From Methanobacteriota archaeon (GTDB lineage: Archaea; Thermoplasmatota; Poseidoniia; Poseidoniales; Thalassarchaeaceae), in the NCBI GenBank assembly GCA_004195715.1, contig PSPX01000009.1:1-50586 (forward strand): 50,586 nt of DNA, given 5' to 3'. Both the position numbers and the translations under genes were made by a program. Below, piece after piece: positions 1 to 8,554 of this stretch (positions are counted from its first letter, which is position 1; every line of letters starts with the position of its first letter). The notes beneath the pieces are model-generated. The model did no database searches and was not told where the DNA came from. It saw only the letters and a list, made by a program, of their open reading frames with translations.

Positions 1-2
1 TG

Positions 3-3000
3 CAAGCCGCACTCGAAGCTGGTCAGATCGAGTCATTCTCGCCGCTGGTCCTGAAGAAACAGACTCCGCGTGCCAATCCCAACGACCCCGAGTTCAGCGC
101 CCAGTGGCACCTTGAGAACACCGGCCAGACCAACGGCTTATCGGGAGAGGATGTCAACGTAACCAGCACCTGGGACACCTACACCGGATCGGGAGTGGTA
201 ATCAGCGTGGTCGATGACGGACTCGACCACACCCACAGCGACCTCAGCCCTCACTACTCATCGTTGTTCTCGTACGACTGGTGCGACGACGATAGTGACC
301 CCAGTCCCTCCAGCTGGAACGGTCACGGCACGGCCGTAGCCGGAGTGGCCGCCGCAGTCGGGAACAATGGATTGGATGTTACTGGAGTCGCATTTAACGC
401 AACCATCGCTGGATCAACTCTGATTGCGTGCTGGGCTGGTGACGCGACCGAGGCCGACGCGTTGAGCTATGAGAGCGACGACATCGACATCTACACCAAT
501 TCGTGGGGCCCTGCTGACGACGGTCAGACTCTCGAGGCACCCGGGCCGCTGACTCTGGCGGGCGAGGGCCTTGGTAACCTGATAACTTGGGCTGCAGGAA
601 ACGGTCTGGGCTCAAACGATAACTCGAACTATGACGGTTATGCCAACAGTCGCTTCACCATCGCCGTCACCGCAATCAACCACGACGGCGACCAGTCCTA
701 CTACGCCGAGCCAGGAGCAAACATCCTCGTCGCTGCACACTCCAATGGTGACGGTGAGGGCATTACCACGACCGACATCACCGGAACGGGTGGCTACAAC
801 AGCAGTGGCAACGTGACTCACACCTTCGGCGGCACCTCGAGCGCCACCCCGTTGGCCGCCGGAGTCATTGCGCTGGTGCTCGACGCCAACGAGAACTTGA
901 CTTGGAGGGACGTGCAGCACGTTCTGGTCAACAGCGCGCGCATGAACGATGCAAGTGACTCGTCATGGGGCCTCAACGGCGCCGGTCACGACGTCTCGCA
1001 CAAGTACGGATTCGGAACGGTGGACGCCGGCGCCGCTGTAGCAGTGGCTGAGAGTTGGGTGAATGTGGCAGAGGAACTCAATGCCACATACGGCCCCTAC
1101 ACTCCATCTGTTGACATTCCGACCAGCACCACCTCGTGGACCGAGTTCACGACCGTGGTGACCGACGAGTACTCCCTAGAGAGCGTGGACCTAGTGGCTG
1201 ATATCTCGCACACATCCCGAGGAGATTTGGACATCGTGCTGGTTTCACCCTCAGGCACAGAATCTTGGCTTGCCGAATCGCGCAACGACAACGGCAACGA
1301 CTACTCTGACTGGATGTTCAGCACCGTGAGGCACTGGGACGAATCGTCTCTGGGCACCTGGACGCTGAAAGTGCGGGACACCTCGGCTGGCACCAACGGG
1401 ACACTCAACTCCTGGGAGTTGATACTGCACGGCGTCGACGTCGACTACGACCACGACGACGACGGGCTGAGCGACGAGAACGAGACGCTGCTCTACGGCA
1501 CTGATCCATATGATGCTGACACCGACGACGATGGGTTGAACGACTACGACGAGGTGATGGTATACGGAACCAACCCGTTGGCCATCGATTCTGACACGGA
1601 CGGACTGACAGATGGCGCCGAAGTCATGAATACCGGCACTGACCCGCTCGACTCTGACACCGACGACGACGGACTGTCAGACGGAGCAGAGGTGAACTAC
1701 TGGTCCAGTAATCCACTTATCTACGACCCGGATGACGACTCGGACCTGTTCTACCACTTCAACGACTGCAACGACACCGATCCGAACGTCAATCCGGGCA
1801 AGCCGGAGTTGCTGAACGGCATCGATGACAACTGCGACGATTACATCGATGAGGGCTACAATTTCACCGATAGGGACAATGACGGACTCAAGGACTGGAG
1901 CGAGTACCACGTCCACGGCACTGACTACATGGACTCCGACACCGACGACGACGGGCTGGATGACGGTGAGGAGGTCAACACCTACGCCGCCCTTGGCTCA
2001 GACCCGCTGGTGTACGACCCCGACTCGGACTCGGACTTGTGGTACTGGTTCGAGGACTGCGATGACGAGGACGGTGATCGATCCCCTGGCCACATCGAAC
2101 TGCTTGATGGCTTCGACAACGATTGCGACTTCCTGATCGACGAGGATTATTGGAACCGCGATACCGACAATGACGGGCTGACCGACTACGACGAGTACCA
2201 CAACATTACCACCGACCACCTTGACGGGGACACCGACGACGATGGGCTCTCTGACGGCCTAGAGTACAACGAGTACTCCTCGATGGGGGCCGACCCACTG
2301 GTCTACGACGACGATGCTGATTCCGACGGCTGGTACTGGTTCCAAGACTGTGATGACGAGGACTTCGACAGAGCGCCGCTCAAGCCCGAGGTCCTCGATG
2401 GCAAGGACAACGACTGCGACGAAGTCGTTGACGAGGACTTCTTTGAACTCGACAGTGACGACGACGGACTGACTGACTTCGACGAGTTTCACAACTTTAC
2501 TACTAACCCGGAATTGGCCGACAGCGACGCGGACGGGATGTCGGACGGTCACGAGGTATTGGTCAGTGGCTCGGACCCCATGCAGTTCAACTTCGACCGC
2601 GATGAGGATGAGTTCTATGACTTTGAGGACTGTGATGACCTTGCCAGCACCATCAACCCTGCAGGAGTCGAGGCTTGGAACGGCCGAGATGACGACTGCA
2701 ACAATGCAGTCGATGATGGATTGAGCAGGAAGAACTTGGTCACAACTACCCCTGACTTCCGCCAGGTGCACTTGTGGGACGCGGTCAATGAGAGTCTTGT
2801 CCTCAGCATCGGCTCGATACCGAACAATGTCGCCGCCTCGCTGTCATGGCAGTTTGGCGATTACACATTGACGGAGAACGTCAGCTCAGACGGGAGGAGC
2901 ATCGTCATCGAGCCTATCGACTGCGATGCCGGAGACACCACCCTAACCATCTACCTGTGCGGCCAAGGTAGCGGACCGCAACAGATCACTGCGACCCTAG

Positions 3001-3386
3001 TCGACTCAGGTCAAACTACTGTCTTCGTTTGGGACATAGACATGGATGTATGGATACCGCCAGAGACACTCTCAGAGAAGTTACTCTCCTTCGTCACTTC
3101 TCCTATCGGCCTCGCTGCGACCCTCGTGGTGCTACTATCCACGATAGGCGGTTGCGTCTACGCAGTGAGAAGATTCTCGCACAAGCGCAAGCTCAAGGAC
3201 GCTTACGAGGCGTACGATCTGAAACCAGAGAAGTTCTCACTCTCACCGGAGTTTCAGGACTACGATCTGCCTTCCGCACCTGATCTGAGTGCTCTCAGGG
3301 GGCATCAGAATACTCCTGTTGAACTGCCATCCGTACCGGTATTCGAAGATGAGGACGAAATACCTCGAGCCCCTAAACTGGACTGA
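3..3386 (+). CDS. Kexin-like S8 subtilase, P domain, Ca-binding/MopE repeats, C-terminal anchor (5' truncated)
   Basis: The reading frame is open to the left edge, so the N-terminus (signal and propeptide) lies outside; 1127 residues are visible. The first ~60 residues carry a segment (PNDPEFSAQWHLENTGQT) typical of the start of proprotein-convertase catalytic domains. The catalytic triad is visible: Asp in VVDDG (nt 213), His in NGHGTAVAG (nt 324), Ser in GGTSSATP (nt 837); the AAGN oxyanion segment is at about nt 590-602. A P/Homo-B domain follows (about nt 1100-1435, ending in SWELILHG). Next come thrombospondin-type-3-like DxDxDGL units alternating with MopE-like DCDD...DNDCD units, then a membrane segment (about nt 3095-3155), a basic stop-transfer run and an acidic cytoplasmic tail. 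It is probably a surface-anchored calcium-dependent protease; the substrate is unknown. Its stop abuts the stop of the convergent next gene. Confidence 0.93.
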   Translation, partial: QAALEAGQIESFSPLVLKKQTPRANPNDPEFSAQWHLENTGQTNGLSGEDVNVTSTWDTYTGSGVVISVVDDGLDHTHSDLSPHYSSLFSYDWCDDDSDPSPSSWNGHGTAVAGVAAAVGNNGLDVTGVAFNATIAGSTLIACWAGDATEADALSYESDDIDIYTNSWGPADDGQTLEAPGPLTLAGEGLGNLITWAAGNGLGSNDNSNYDGYANSRFTIAVTAINHDGDQSYYAEPGANILVAAHSNGDGEGITTTDITGTGGYNSSGNVTHTFGGTSSATPLAAGVIALVLDANENLTWRDVQHVLVNSARMNDASDSSWGLNGAGHDVSHKYGFGTVDAGAAVAVAESWVNVAEELNATYGPYTPSVDIPTSTTSWTEFTTVVTDEYSLESVDLVADISHTSRGDLDIVLVSPSGTESWLAESRNDNGNDYSDWMFSTVRHWDESSLGTWTLKVRDTSAGTNGTLNSWELILHGVDVDYDHDDDGLSDENETLLYGTDPYDADTDDDGLNDYDEVMVYGTNPLAIDSDTDGLTDGAEVMNTGTDPLDSDTDDDGLSDGAEVNYWSSNPLIYDPDDDSDLFYHFNDCNDTDPNVNPGKPELLNGIDDNCDDYIDEGYNFTDRDNDGLKDWSEYHVHGTDYMDSDTDDDGLDDGEEVNTYAALGSDPLVYDPDSDSDLWYWFEDCDDEDGDRSPGHIELLDGFDNDCDFLIDEDYWNRDTDNDGLTDYDEYHNITTDHLDGDTDDDGLSDGLEYNEYSSMGADPLVYDDDADSDGWYWFQDCDDEDFDRAPLKPEVLDGKDNDCDEVVDEDFFELDSDDDGLTDFDEFHNFTTNPELADSDADGMSDGHEVLVSGSDPMQFNFDRDEDEFYDFEDCDDLASTINPAGVEAWNGRDDDCNNAVDDGLSRKNLVTTTPDFRQVHLWDAVNESLVLSIGSIPNNVAASLSWQFGDYTLTENVSSDGRSIVIEPIDCDAGDTTLTIYLCGQGSGPQQITATLVDSGQTTVFVWDIDMDVWIPPETLSEKLLSFVTSPIGLAATLVVLLSTIGGCVYAVRRFSHKRKLKDAYEAYDLKPEKFSLSPEFQDYDLPSAPDLSALRGHQNTPVELPSVPVFEDEDEIPRAPKLD
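1741..2718 (+). repeat. Composite ~97-residue coding repeat (TSP3-like plus MopE-like metal-binding units)
   Basis: Inside the subtilase gene, four MopE-like units (pattern DCDD, then LDGxDNDCD, then IDE) recur with their first Cys codon block (gactgc/t) at about nt 1764, 2055, 2346 and 2628. The period is therefore 291, 291 and 282 bases. Between them are pairs of DTDDDGL-type acidic loops followed by ...E(Y/V)...DPL. Each MopE-like unit has two Cys, so disulphides or metal binding are possible. Isolated acidic loops without the MopE unit start earlier, at about nt 1450. The DNA is also visibly repetitive (gacgacgacgg). Confidence 0.88.
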
Positions 3387-4757
3387 TTAAGCCCAGTTTG
3401 GATCGGCCTCACCAGCTTCCTCATCTGCTGGATCCTCCTCGTTGCGCCCCCATTCCGCGTCGGGTGAGCCACCGGACCATTCCCCCGCCACGGAGATATC
3501 CTCGACGTCCTCGTCCTCCCTCCAAGGGGGCTCGCCGTCTGAGCCGCTGGTGACGAGGCATCCCTCCGGATCCAGTCGCTTGCGAAGAGTCTTGATGCCG
3601 CGGGACACCGGAAGGAGATGGCCAATTGGTGTGCCGGCGTTGACGAACGGGTGGGTAGCGGTCGAAATCAGCAGGCCTCTGGTTGGAGAGAGAATGTCGT
3701 AACTCTCACCAGGCCTCTCTGGGTCTGTCACCGTGGCAACCGTCTCACCGTCCTCGACGAAACTGCCTGCTGGGGTCAATACATCGAGCAGCCCGCCCTG
3801 GTCGGAGCGAATCCACACCGACCCGGAGGCTAATATCCTGAATCTTGGTCGGCTCGGGTAGCCAGGTAGAACCTTGAGGCTGCGGAGTACATTCAGGATC
3901 CCATAGATGGCGACCTGTACGGATTCCGGGTCAGCCTCGTTCGAACCGCCGCCCTCGTAGGTTATGGCCCCAATTCCAGCATCATTGGCGGTCTTGCGCA
4001 GAGAGCCCTTCGGACCTACATTGTCGAGTATCGTCTCAATGCCGAACGACCTAGCAATCCGATTGCTGGGGCGATCTGCTAAATTAGAGCGAATCTGGGG
4101 CATGTTGGTTCGACCGACAGCAGCAGTATGGAGGTCAATCACATGATCGCTGCCCGAGATAATTTTGTGCCACAACCGGTGTGCCACTCTTGAGGTGGTG
4201 TTGCTATCGGGCTTTCCGGGGAAGCTCCTGTTCAAATCTCTGCCATCCGCCATGTACCTGCTCTGTCGCCGATATCCAGGTAGATTGACCACGGGGACTA
4301 TTCGAAGCGTTCCAGCCATAGCAGCAGGGTCAATCGCCTTGCCCTCACCGAGGAAGTTTGGTCCGCATAGGTAGGTCAGAGCTAGCGGTCCGACGAGCTC
4401 GTTTCCGTGAAGGGCCCCGAGCACGGTGACCACAGGTCCTGGCCTGGCTCCATGAACTACAGTGATGGGGATTGGCCACGACTCTCCGATGTCAACATCC
4501 AGTAAATCAAATTCAATCTGTCTCACGGTGCCGGGACCTATTCTCTTCTTGAGGAACCTGTGATACTTCGGACCGTTCTTCCTCGACCACCTCTTCGGAG
4601 TGCCCTGGGTGTCTTCGAGGGCTTTCTCTATCTCCTCGCGTCGACTCTGTGGAATTTGATTGGCGACCTTCAGCGGTTGCGATCGTCTTCGCTTGGATCT
4701 TGGAGCCGCTGCCTCAACAGGGCCGTCATCCTGTGAACTCGAATTCGCGTCTGTCAC
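3387..4757 (-). CDS. Succinylglutamate desuccinylase/aspartoacylase (AstE/AspA) family zinc deacylase
   Basis: 456 residues, GTG start. The M14-like zinc fold of this family is shown by GALHGNELVGP (first His and Glu ligands), DLNRSFPG, VIDLHTAA (third ligand His) and an ITYEGGG segment placed where the family has its catalytic Glu. After the catalytic domain comes a C-terminal lipoyl-like beta-barrel (GLLDVLTPAGSFVEDGETVA) common in the longer prokaryotic members. An N-terminal ~90-residue basic extension (SKRRRSQ, SRRE) and an acidic C-terminal tail of ~60 residues flank the domain. The family hydrolyses N-acyl amino acids; the actual substrate cannot be told. The gene is divergent from the thioesterase at 4845, with a perfect palindrome between them. 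Confidence 0.85.
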   Translation of the reverse strand: MTDANSSSQDDGPVEAAAPRSKRRRSQPLKVANQIPQSRREEIEKALEDTQGTPKRWSRKNGPKYHRFLKKRIGPGTVRQIEFDLLDVDIGESWPIPITVVHGARPGPVVTVLGALHGNELVGPLALTYLCGPNFLGEGKAIDPAAMAGTLRIVPVVNLPGYRRQSRYMADGRDLNRSFPGKPDSNTTSRVAHRLWHKIISGSDHVIDLHTAAVGRTNMPQIRSNLADRPSNRIARSFGIETILDNVGPKGSLRKTANDAGIGAITYEGGGSNEADPESVQVAIYGILNVLRSLKVLPGYPSRPRFRILASGSVWIRSDQGGLLDVLTPAGSFVEDGETVATVTDPERPGESYDILSPTRGLLISTATHPFVNAGTPIGHLLPVSRGIKTLRKRLDPEGCLVTSGSDGEPPWREDEDVEDISVAGEWSGGSPDAEWGRNEEDPADEEAGEADPNWA

Positions 4758-4805
4758 TGGTTCACGGAAAAGGTCCCTCGATTAAGAGCATGCGTCGGCC
4801 AGACT

Positions 4806-4826
4806 CTAGGAATTTTCAATTCCTAG
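4806..4826. promoter_or_regulatory. Perfect inverted repeat, candidate operator between divergent genes
   Basis: CTAGGAATT, loop TTC, AATTCCTAG: 9-bp perfect arms. It sits in the 87-bp gap between the divergent deacylase (GTG at 4757) and the thioesterase (ATG at 4845), centred about 29 bp upstream of the thioesterase start, where an archaeal TATA box would lie. A dimeric regulator bound here could block this promoter. The role is inference; the symmetry is seen directly. Confidence 0.5.
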
Positions 4827-4844
4827 TGCGCCCTCGCAAGTAAT

Positions 4845-5318
4845 ATGAGACAGAGGGGGGCATCAGTACAGGAGGAGCACGCCCCGAACAGTATCTGCTT
4901 CGGCTGTGGACCGGCCAATCAGAACGGCTTGAAAATTCGCTCGTTCCGCAGCGAGCACGGGTTGGAGATGGAATTCTCGCCCAAGGCTGAGCATCAGGCA
5001 TTTCCGGGCATGATTAATGGGGGGATAATCGGGACACTGCTGGACTGTCACGGCAACTGGACAGCAGCGATGGCCCTAATGGACCAATCCGGTGAGTCTG
5101 AGCCGCCCTGCACCGTGACCGCATCTTACTCGATTAAGCTCAGGAGACCCACCCCCTACGGGGTTGCTCTGCAGGTCAGTTCGGAGATTGAGGAGATCGA
5201 AGAAGGCAGAGCGAAGGTGAGAATGACCTTGAGAGCTGATGGCGAGATCTGTGCCACTGGAGAGGGGCTCTTTGTCGCCGTAAAGGAGGGGCATCCCGCC
5301 TTCCATCGCTGGAATTAG
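4845..5318 (+). CDS. PaaI-like hotdog-fold acyl-CoA thioesterase
   Basis: 157 residues. The N-terminal motif CFGCGPANQNGLKI is typical of the PaaI/4HBT hotdog thioesterase family, and AFPGMINGGIIGTLLDCHGNW matches the segment before and along the hot-dog helix, which holds the active-site acidic residue. The beta-strand-rich second half (SIKLRRPTPYG, ARVRMTLRADGE-like pattern) also fits the fold. It probably hydrolyses an acyl-CoA; the chain is not predictable. It is followed after 47 bp by the helicase on the same strand, so it may head the operon that runs to 10540. Confidence 0.85.
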   Translation: MRQRGASVQEEHAPNSICFGCGPANQNGLKIRSFRSEHGLEMEFSPKAEHQAFPGMINGGIIGTLLDCHGNWTAAMALMDQSGESEPPCTVTASYSIKLRRPTPYGVALQVSSEIEEIEEGRAKVRMTLRADGEICATGEGLFVAVKEGHPAFHRWN

Positions 5319-5365
5319 TCCTCACTACTCGGCATCCTTTAGAACGGCCGAATCGAAGACGTGGC

Positions 5366-7915
5366 GTGACCCAATCAGCAGAGCCTCCCTCGCGCAGGCT
5401 CGAAGACCTCGGGCTGGACGAGAGAATCGTGTCAATGCTGCGCGAGAACTGGGGCATTGAGGAGCTGTTTCCGCCTCAGGCGGAGGCTTTGCCGCACGCC
5501 CTATCAGGACGTAACGTGATGCTTACCATCCCGACAGCCAGCGGCAAGTCGCTGGTAGCTTATTTGGCCATCGTTCACCGGTTGATCAGTGACCTAGAAG
5601 GTGCTCGCGCTCTGTATGTGGTGCCGCTGAAGGCTCTGGCCACTGAGAAGGTGGCTGAGTTGAGGGAAATTGCCTCTGCAGTCGGTCTGCGCGTCGGCCT
5701 CGCCATTGGCGATAGAGGGAGCGAGACCGGGATGATAGAGGAGGCAGATATTCTCGTGTGTACCAGCGAGAAGCTGGATTCGCTCCTACGGACTCGCTCT
5801 GAAATGATGGACAGGGTCGGCATCGTCGTCAGCGACGAGTTTCATCTGCTGCATGACCCGGGGCGTGGCCCGACTCTCGAGGTCTTGCTATCGCGCATCC
5901 GTCACAGGAGGCCTGAAGCTCAGATTATCGCGCTTTCCGCCACCGTAGGAAACGCCACAGAGATGGCAGAGTGGCTTGACTCCGAGCTGATTGTATCCGA
6001 CTGGCGCCCCGTCACTCTGCGCTACGGCATCTTGACAGGGCTGGATGCTAAAGTGCACCGAGTAGATGGGTCTGGAGAAGAGGTGGTGCCTGAGTCACGC
6101 GAGTTGGAGGGCAAGACCACCCGCCCACTGCAGGCAGTTCTGCAAGACACTATCCAAAACGGTGGACAGCTCCTCGTCTTCGTGTCCTCACGCGCCTCTG
6201 CTCAGAAGGAGGCGCGCGAGCTCTCCAAACACATCCGGCGGATGCTGATTGAGGGCAGCCATGACTTCGATGATGGAATAGTCGAGAGGTGGGGGGATAT
6301 CGCTGACAGACTCGACGGGAGCGGCGACTCCTCTGCCACGGTGGGCTCGCTGGAATCTTCGCTCAGAGGTGGTGTTGCCTTCCACCACGCAGGACTAACC
6401 AGTAAACACCGCAATATTGTCGAAGACTCGTTCAGAAGCGGCGATCTGTACTGCGTGGTTGCCACACCGACGCTCGCGCAGGGAGTCAACCTGCCCGCGC
6501 GAACGGTAGTGGTCAGGGACTACAGGCGGTGGAGCGCGGCTGCGGGCACGACAATGCCCCTTCCCGTACTCGAAATCTTGCAAATGATGGGCAGGGCTGG
6601 CCGACCAAAGTACGACGACGTCGGTGAGGCGTGGTTGCTTGCAAAGAGCCGTGACGAGGAGTCCCATCTGGTCGACCTGTACCTGCACGGCGAACCTGAA
6701 GAAGTGACTTCAAAACTCGCCAATCCAAACGCCCTGAGGGCAGAGGAGGATCCTGCTTTGCTCACTCACGTCCTATCCATGGTGGCTACCGGAGGCACTG
6801 CTGACAGGGACGCCCTCGGGAAATTCTTCTCCAAGACATTTCTTGCAACCCAGTTGGATTCTGAGTCTCTGGCTGCTAGAATAGACGACGTAGTCAGCTG
6901 GCTCACATCGAACGGGATGATCGACAGACTCGGAGAATCTGACGAGGTGCGGGCGAGAATTCTCGAAGAGCCTTCCGTCGAACAATCTGAGGATTGGGAG
7001 GACGAGCTTCCGTCATGGGTCGGCTCCGCCTCCGAAGTGACAGGCCTAGATGTCGCATCTGAGCCGAATAGGGGATATGGTGAGAGGCCTCGTCGCGGCC
7101 CCCCTATCTTTGGTTTCCGTAAGGCCAGTGTGCATGACTCGTACGAGGCTGACCCTCCTGAGTCGCCTTCGATGGCCTACAACGCCACACCTCTAGGAAA
7201 AAGGGTCGCGCAGTTGTACCTCAATCCAATATCCGGGCGCATCATACGCGATGGTTTAGGCAGGGCCATGGCCACTCTCACAGGAGAGGATGACTACGGG
7301 CAGGTCTCCCCTCTGAGCCTCTTGCATCTGGTCTCTTGCACCCCCGACTTCCTGCCACTGTGGCCGAGGAAGGGTGATTACGACGCCATTCAAGCCGCTC
7401 TGCACGGTCATGAGAGGGAGTTTCTCACCGAGGCAGTGGACCTTGACGAGGAGCGTCGGATGAAAGGCGTCCTCGTACTCCAATCGTGGACCGAAGAAAC
7501 CCGTGTAGAGCATGTAGAGAGGGACTGGGGGGTACAGCCGGGGGACCTGCGAGGACGTGTCGAGTTGGCCGAGTGGCTACTCTACGCGACTAGAAGGATT
7601 CTAGCCGAGGACGAGAAGCTCTCTTCGATGGACAGGAATGCTCATCGCACCCTAGTGGAGGCAGTCGACGAAATTCACCGCAGGGTGCGGTACGGATGCA
7701 AGGCAGATCTCCTAGGCCTGGTGGCCCTGCGCGGAGTCGGCAGATCCAGAGCGAGGCAGATGGTGGACCTGCTGGGTGTCTCCAACGCCGCAGATGTGGC
7801 TGCTCTGACCGAGCGAGACATACAGAAATTGTCCGACCTGCGTGGATGGAGTCCCCAACTGGTGGACGGAGTGGTCACAACAGCTGGTCGCGCCGTTAGG
7901 CGGGGTTCGCGATAG
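5366..7915 (+). CDS. hel308: Hel308/Ski2-like ATP-dependent DNA helicase with an extra insertion
   Basis: 849 residues, GTG start. Superfamily 2 motifs in order: Q-motif region FPPQAEAL (~36-43), Walker A PTASGKS (~56-62), Walker B SDEFH (~154-158), SATVGN (motif III), HHAGL (~340), ATPTLAQGVNLPAR (motif V) and QMMGRAGRP (motif VI, ~405-413). The C-terminus has a helix-hairpin-helix stretch (LRGVGRSRAR) and a short basic tail, as in Hel308. Archaeal Hel308 remodels stalled forks with 3'-5' polarity. The protein is longer than the usual ~700 residues because of an acidic/proline-rich stretch at about residues 530-605, between the winged-helix and ratchet regions. The gene lies directly upstream of cgi121. 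Confidence 0.9.
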   Translation: MTQSAEPPSRRLEDLGLDERIVSMLRENWGIEELFPPQAEALPHALSGRNVMLTIPTASGKSLVAYLAIVHRLISDLEGARALYVVPLKALATEKVAELREIASAVGLRVGLAIGDRGSETGMIEEADILVCTSEKLDSLLRTRSEMMDRVGIVVSDEFHLLHDPGRGPTLEVLLSRIRHRRPEAQIIALSATVGNATEMAEWLDSELIVSDWRPVTLRYGILTGLDAKVHRVDGSGEEVVPESRELEGKTTRPLQAVLQDTIQNGGQLLVFVSSRASAQKEARELSKHIRRMLIEGSHDFDDGIVERWGDIADRLDGSGDSSATVGSLESSLRGGVAFHHAGLTSKHRNIVEDSFRSGDLYCVVATPTLAQGVNLPARTVVVRDYRRWSAAAGTTMPLPVLEILQMMGRAGRPKYDDVGEAWLLAKSRDEESHLVDLYLHGEPEEVTSKLANPNALRAEEDPALLTHVLSMVATGGTADRDALGKFFSKTFLATQLDSESLAARIDDVVSWLTSNGMIDRLGESDEVRARILEEPSVEQSEDWEDELPSWVGSASEVTGLDVASEPNRGYGERPRRGPPIFGFRKASVHDSYEADPPESPSMAYNATPLGKRVAQLYLNPISGRIIRDGLGRAMATLTGEDDYGQVSPLSLLHLVSCTPDFLPLWPRKGDYDAIQAALHGHEREFLTEAVDLDEERRMKGVLVLQSWTEETRVEHVERDWGVQPGDLRGRVELAEWLLYATRRILAEDEKLSSMDRNAHRTLVEAVDEIHRRVRYGCKADLLGLVALRGVGRSRARQMVDLLGVSNAADVAALTERDIQKLSDLRGWSPQLVDGVVTTAGRAVRRGSR

Positions 7916-7948
7916 AGACCCTTCTTCAACGGGAGGCCATCGCAGCGC

Positions 7949-8518
7949 ATGGACCAATCCTCGTCAATACCATGGTTCCCAGCTTGGGGCATCGGCTTCG
8001 AAGAAGTGATGGTTGAACCGAACGAGGTGGTTGCGCTGTTTAGAGAATGGAGACCTAGTGAGAGATGGCTGCTTCTGGCCTACGACGCCGCTTGCAGCGA
8101 GGTTCGACTGTGGGCGGCTTGGACAGCCCTCAGGAGACTGGAGGAGTCGGGTCGCATGGTGGCAAGGACCTGCGATGCAGAGTTCCTAAGGCTAATCTCA
8201 GGCACGCATCAACTCAGTTCCGCCTTCGAGCGTGCCGGCATCAGCATCGGCGACCAGTCGGCTTGGATAATCCACCTGCCGGAAACAGTGGTCGGAGAGG
8301 AGTTCGGCCAAATGAAGGTTTCACGCACTAGCTATCTGGACAACGAGATCGAAGCAACTAGGCTGATAGAGCACCTTGGAGCGAGGCTGCTTGCCTACAG
8401 GCCTGTTCCAAGCGAAGCCGGCTTACTGAGACTAGGTGTCATCGAGAGTGGGGACTCAATAGAGGATGTGAGGAGAGAAGATGCCTTCCTTCTCCACACC
8501 GCTCTCGCTGATATGTAG
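7949..8518 (+). CDS. cgi121: KEOPS complex subunit Cgi121-like protein
   Basis: 189 residues, ATG start with a GGGAGG ribosome site about 11 bases upstream. The signature stretch AEFLRLISGTHQLSSAFERAGI corresponds to the Cgi121/TPRKB core (typically ..FLRyLaGtrQI..Ai...Gi). In KEOPS, Cgi121 binds the tRNA CCA end and helps Kae1 make the t6A37 modification. Position right after the Hel308-like helicase supports the call, since the two genes are often neighbours in euryarchaea. The N-terminal ~40 residues are not recognisable. Confidence 0.78.
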   Translation: MDQSSSIPWFPAWGIGFEEVMVEPNEVVALFREWRPSERWLLLAYDAACSEVRLWAAWTALRRLEESGRMVARTCDAEFLRLISGTHQLSSAFERAGISIGDQSAWIIHLPETVVGEEFGQMKVSRTSYLDNEIEATRLIEHLGARLLAYRPVPSEAGLLRLGVIESGDSIEDVRREDAFLLHTALADM

Positions 8519-8522
8519 ACGA

Positions 8523-8541
8523 TTGACCCCTGTGGGGTCAA
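8523..8541. promoter_or_regulatory. Perfect inverted repeat after cgi121 (hairpin terminator or operator)
   Basis: TTGACCCC, loop TGT, GGGGTCAA: 8-bp GC-rich perfect arms starting 5 bases after the cgi121 stop and ending 13 bases before the next ATG. It could be an intercistronic hairpin or an operator for the small CxxC gene. No T-run follows, so a bacterial-type terminator is unlikely. Confidence 0.5.
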
Positions 8542-8554
8542 ACTCATAGGTTAG

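Noticed and set aside
1450-2718. Short direct DNA repeats that might suggest a CRISPR-like array
   Set aside because: The repeats are in frame, variable, and encode acidic Ca-loop motifs inside one long protein; there are no unique spacers of constant length.
2259-2771. 170-codon open frame on the minus strand inside the subtilase gene
   Set aside because: It is the complement of the GAC/GAT-rich repeat region, which lacks stops in that frame by composition; it has no start signal and a valine/isoleucine-skewed product.
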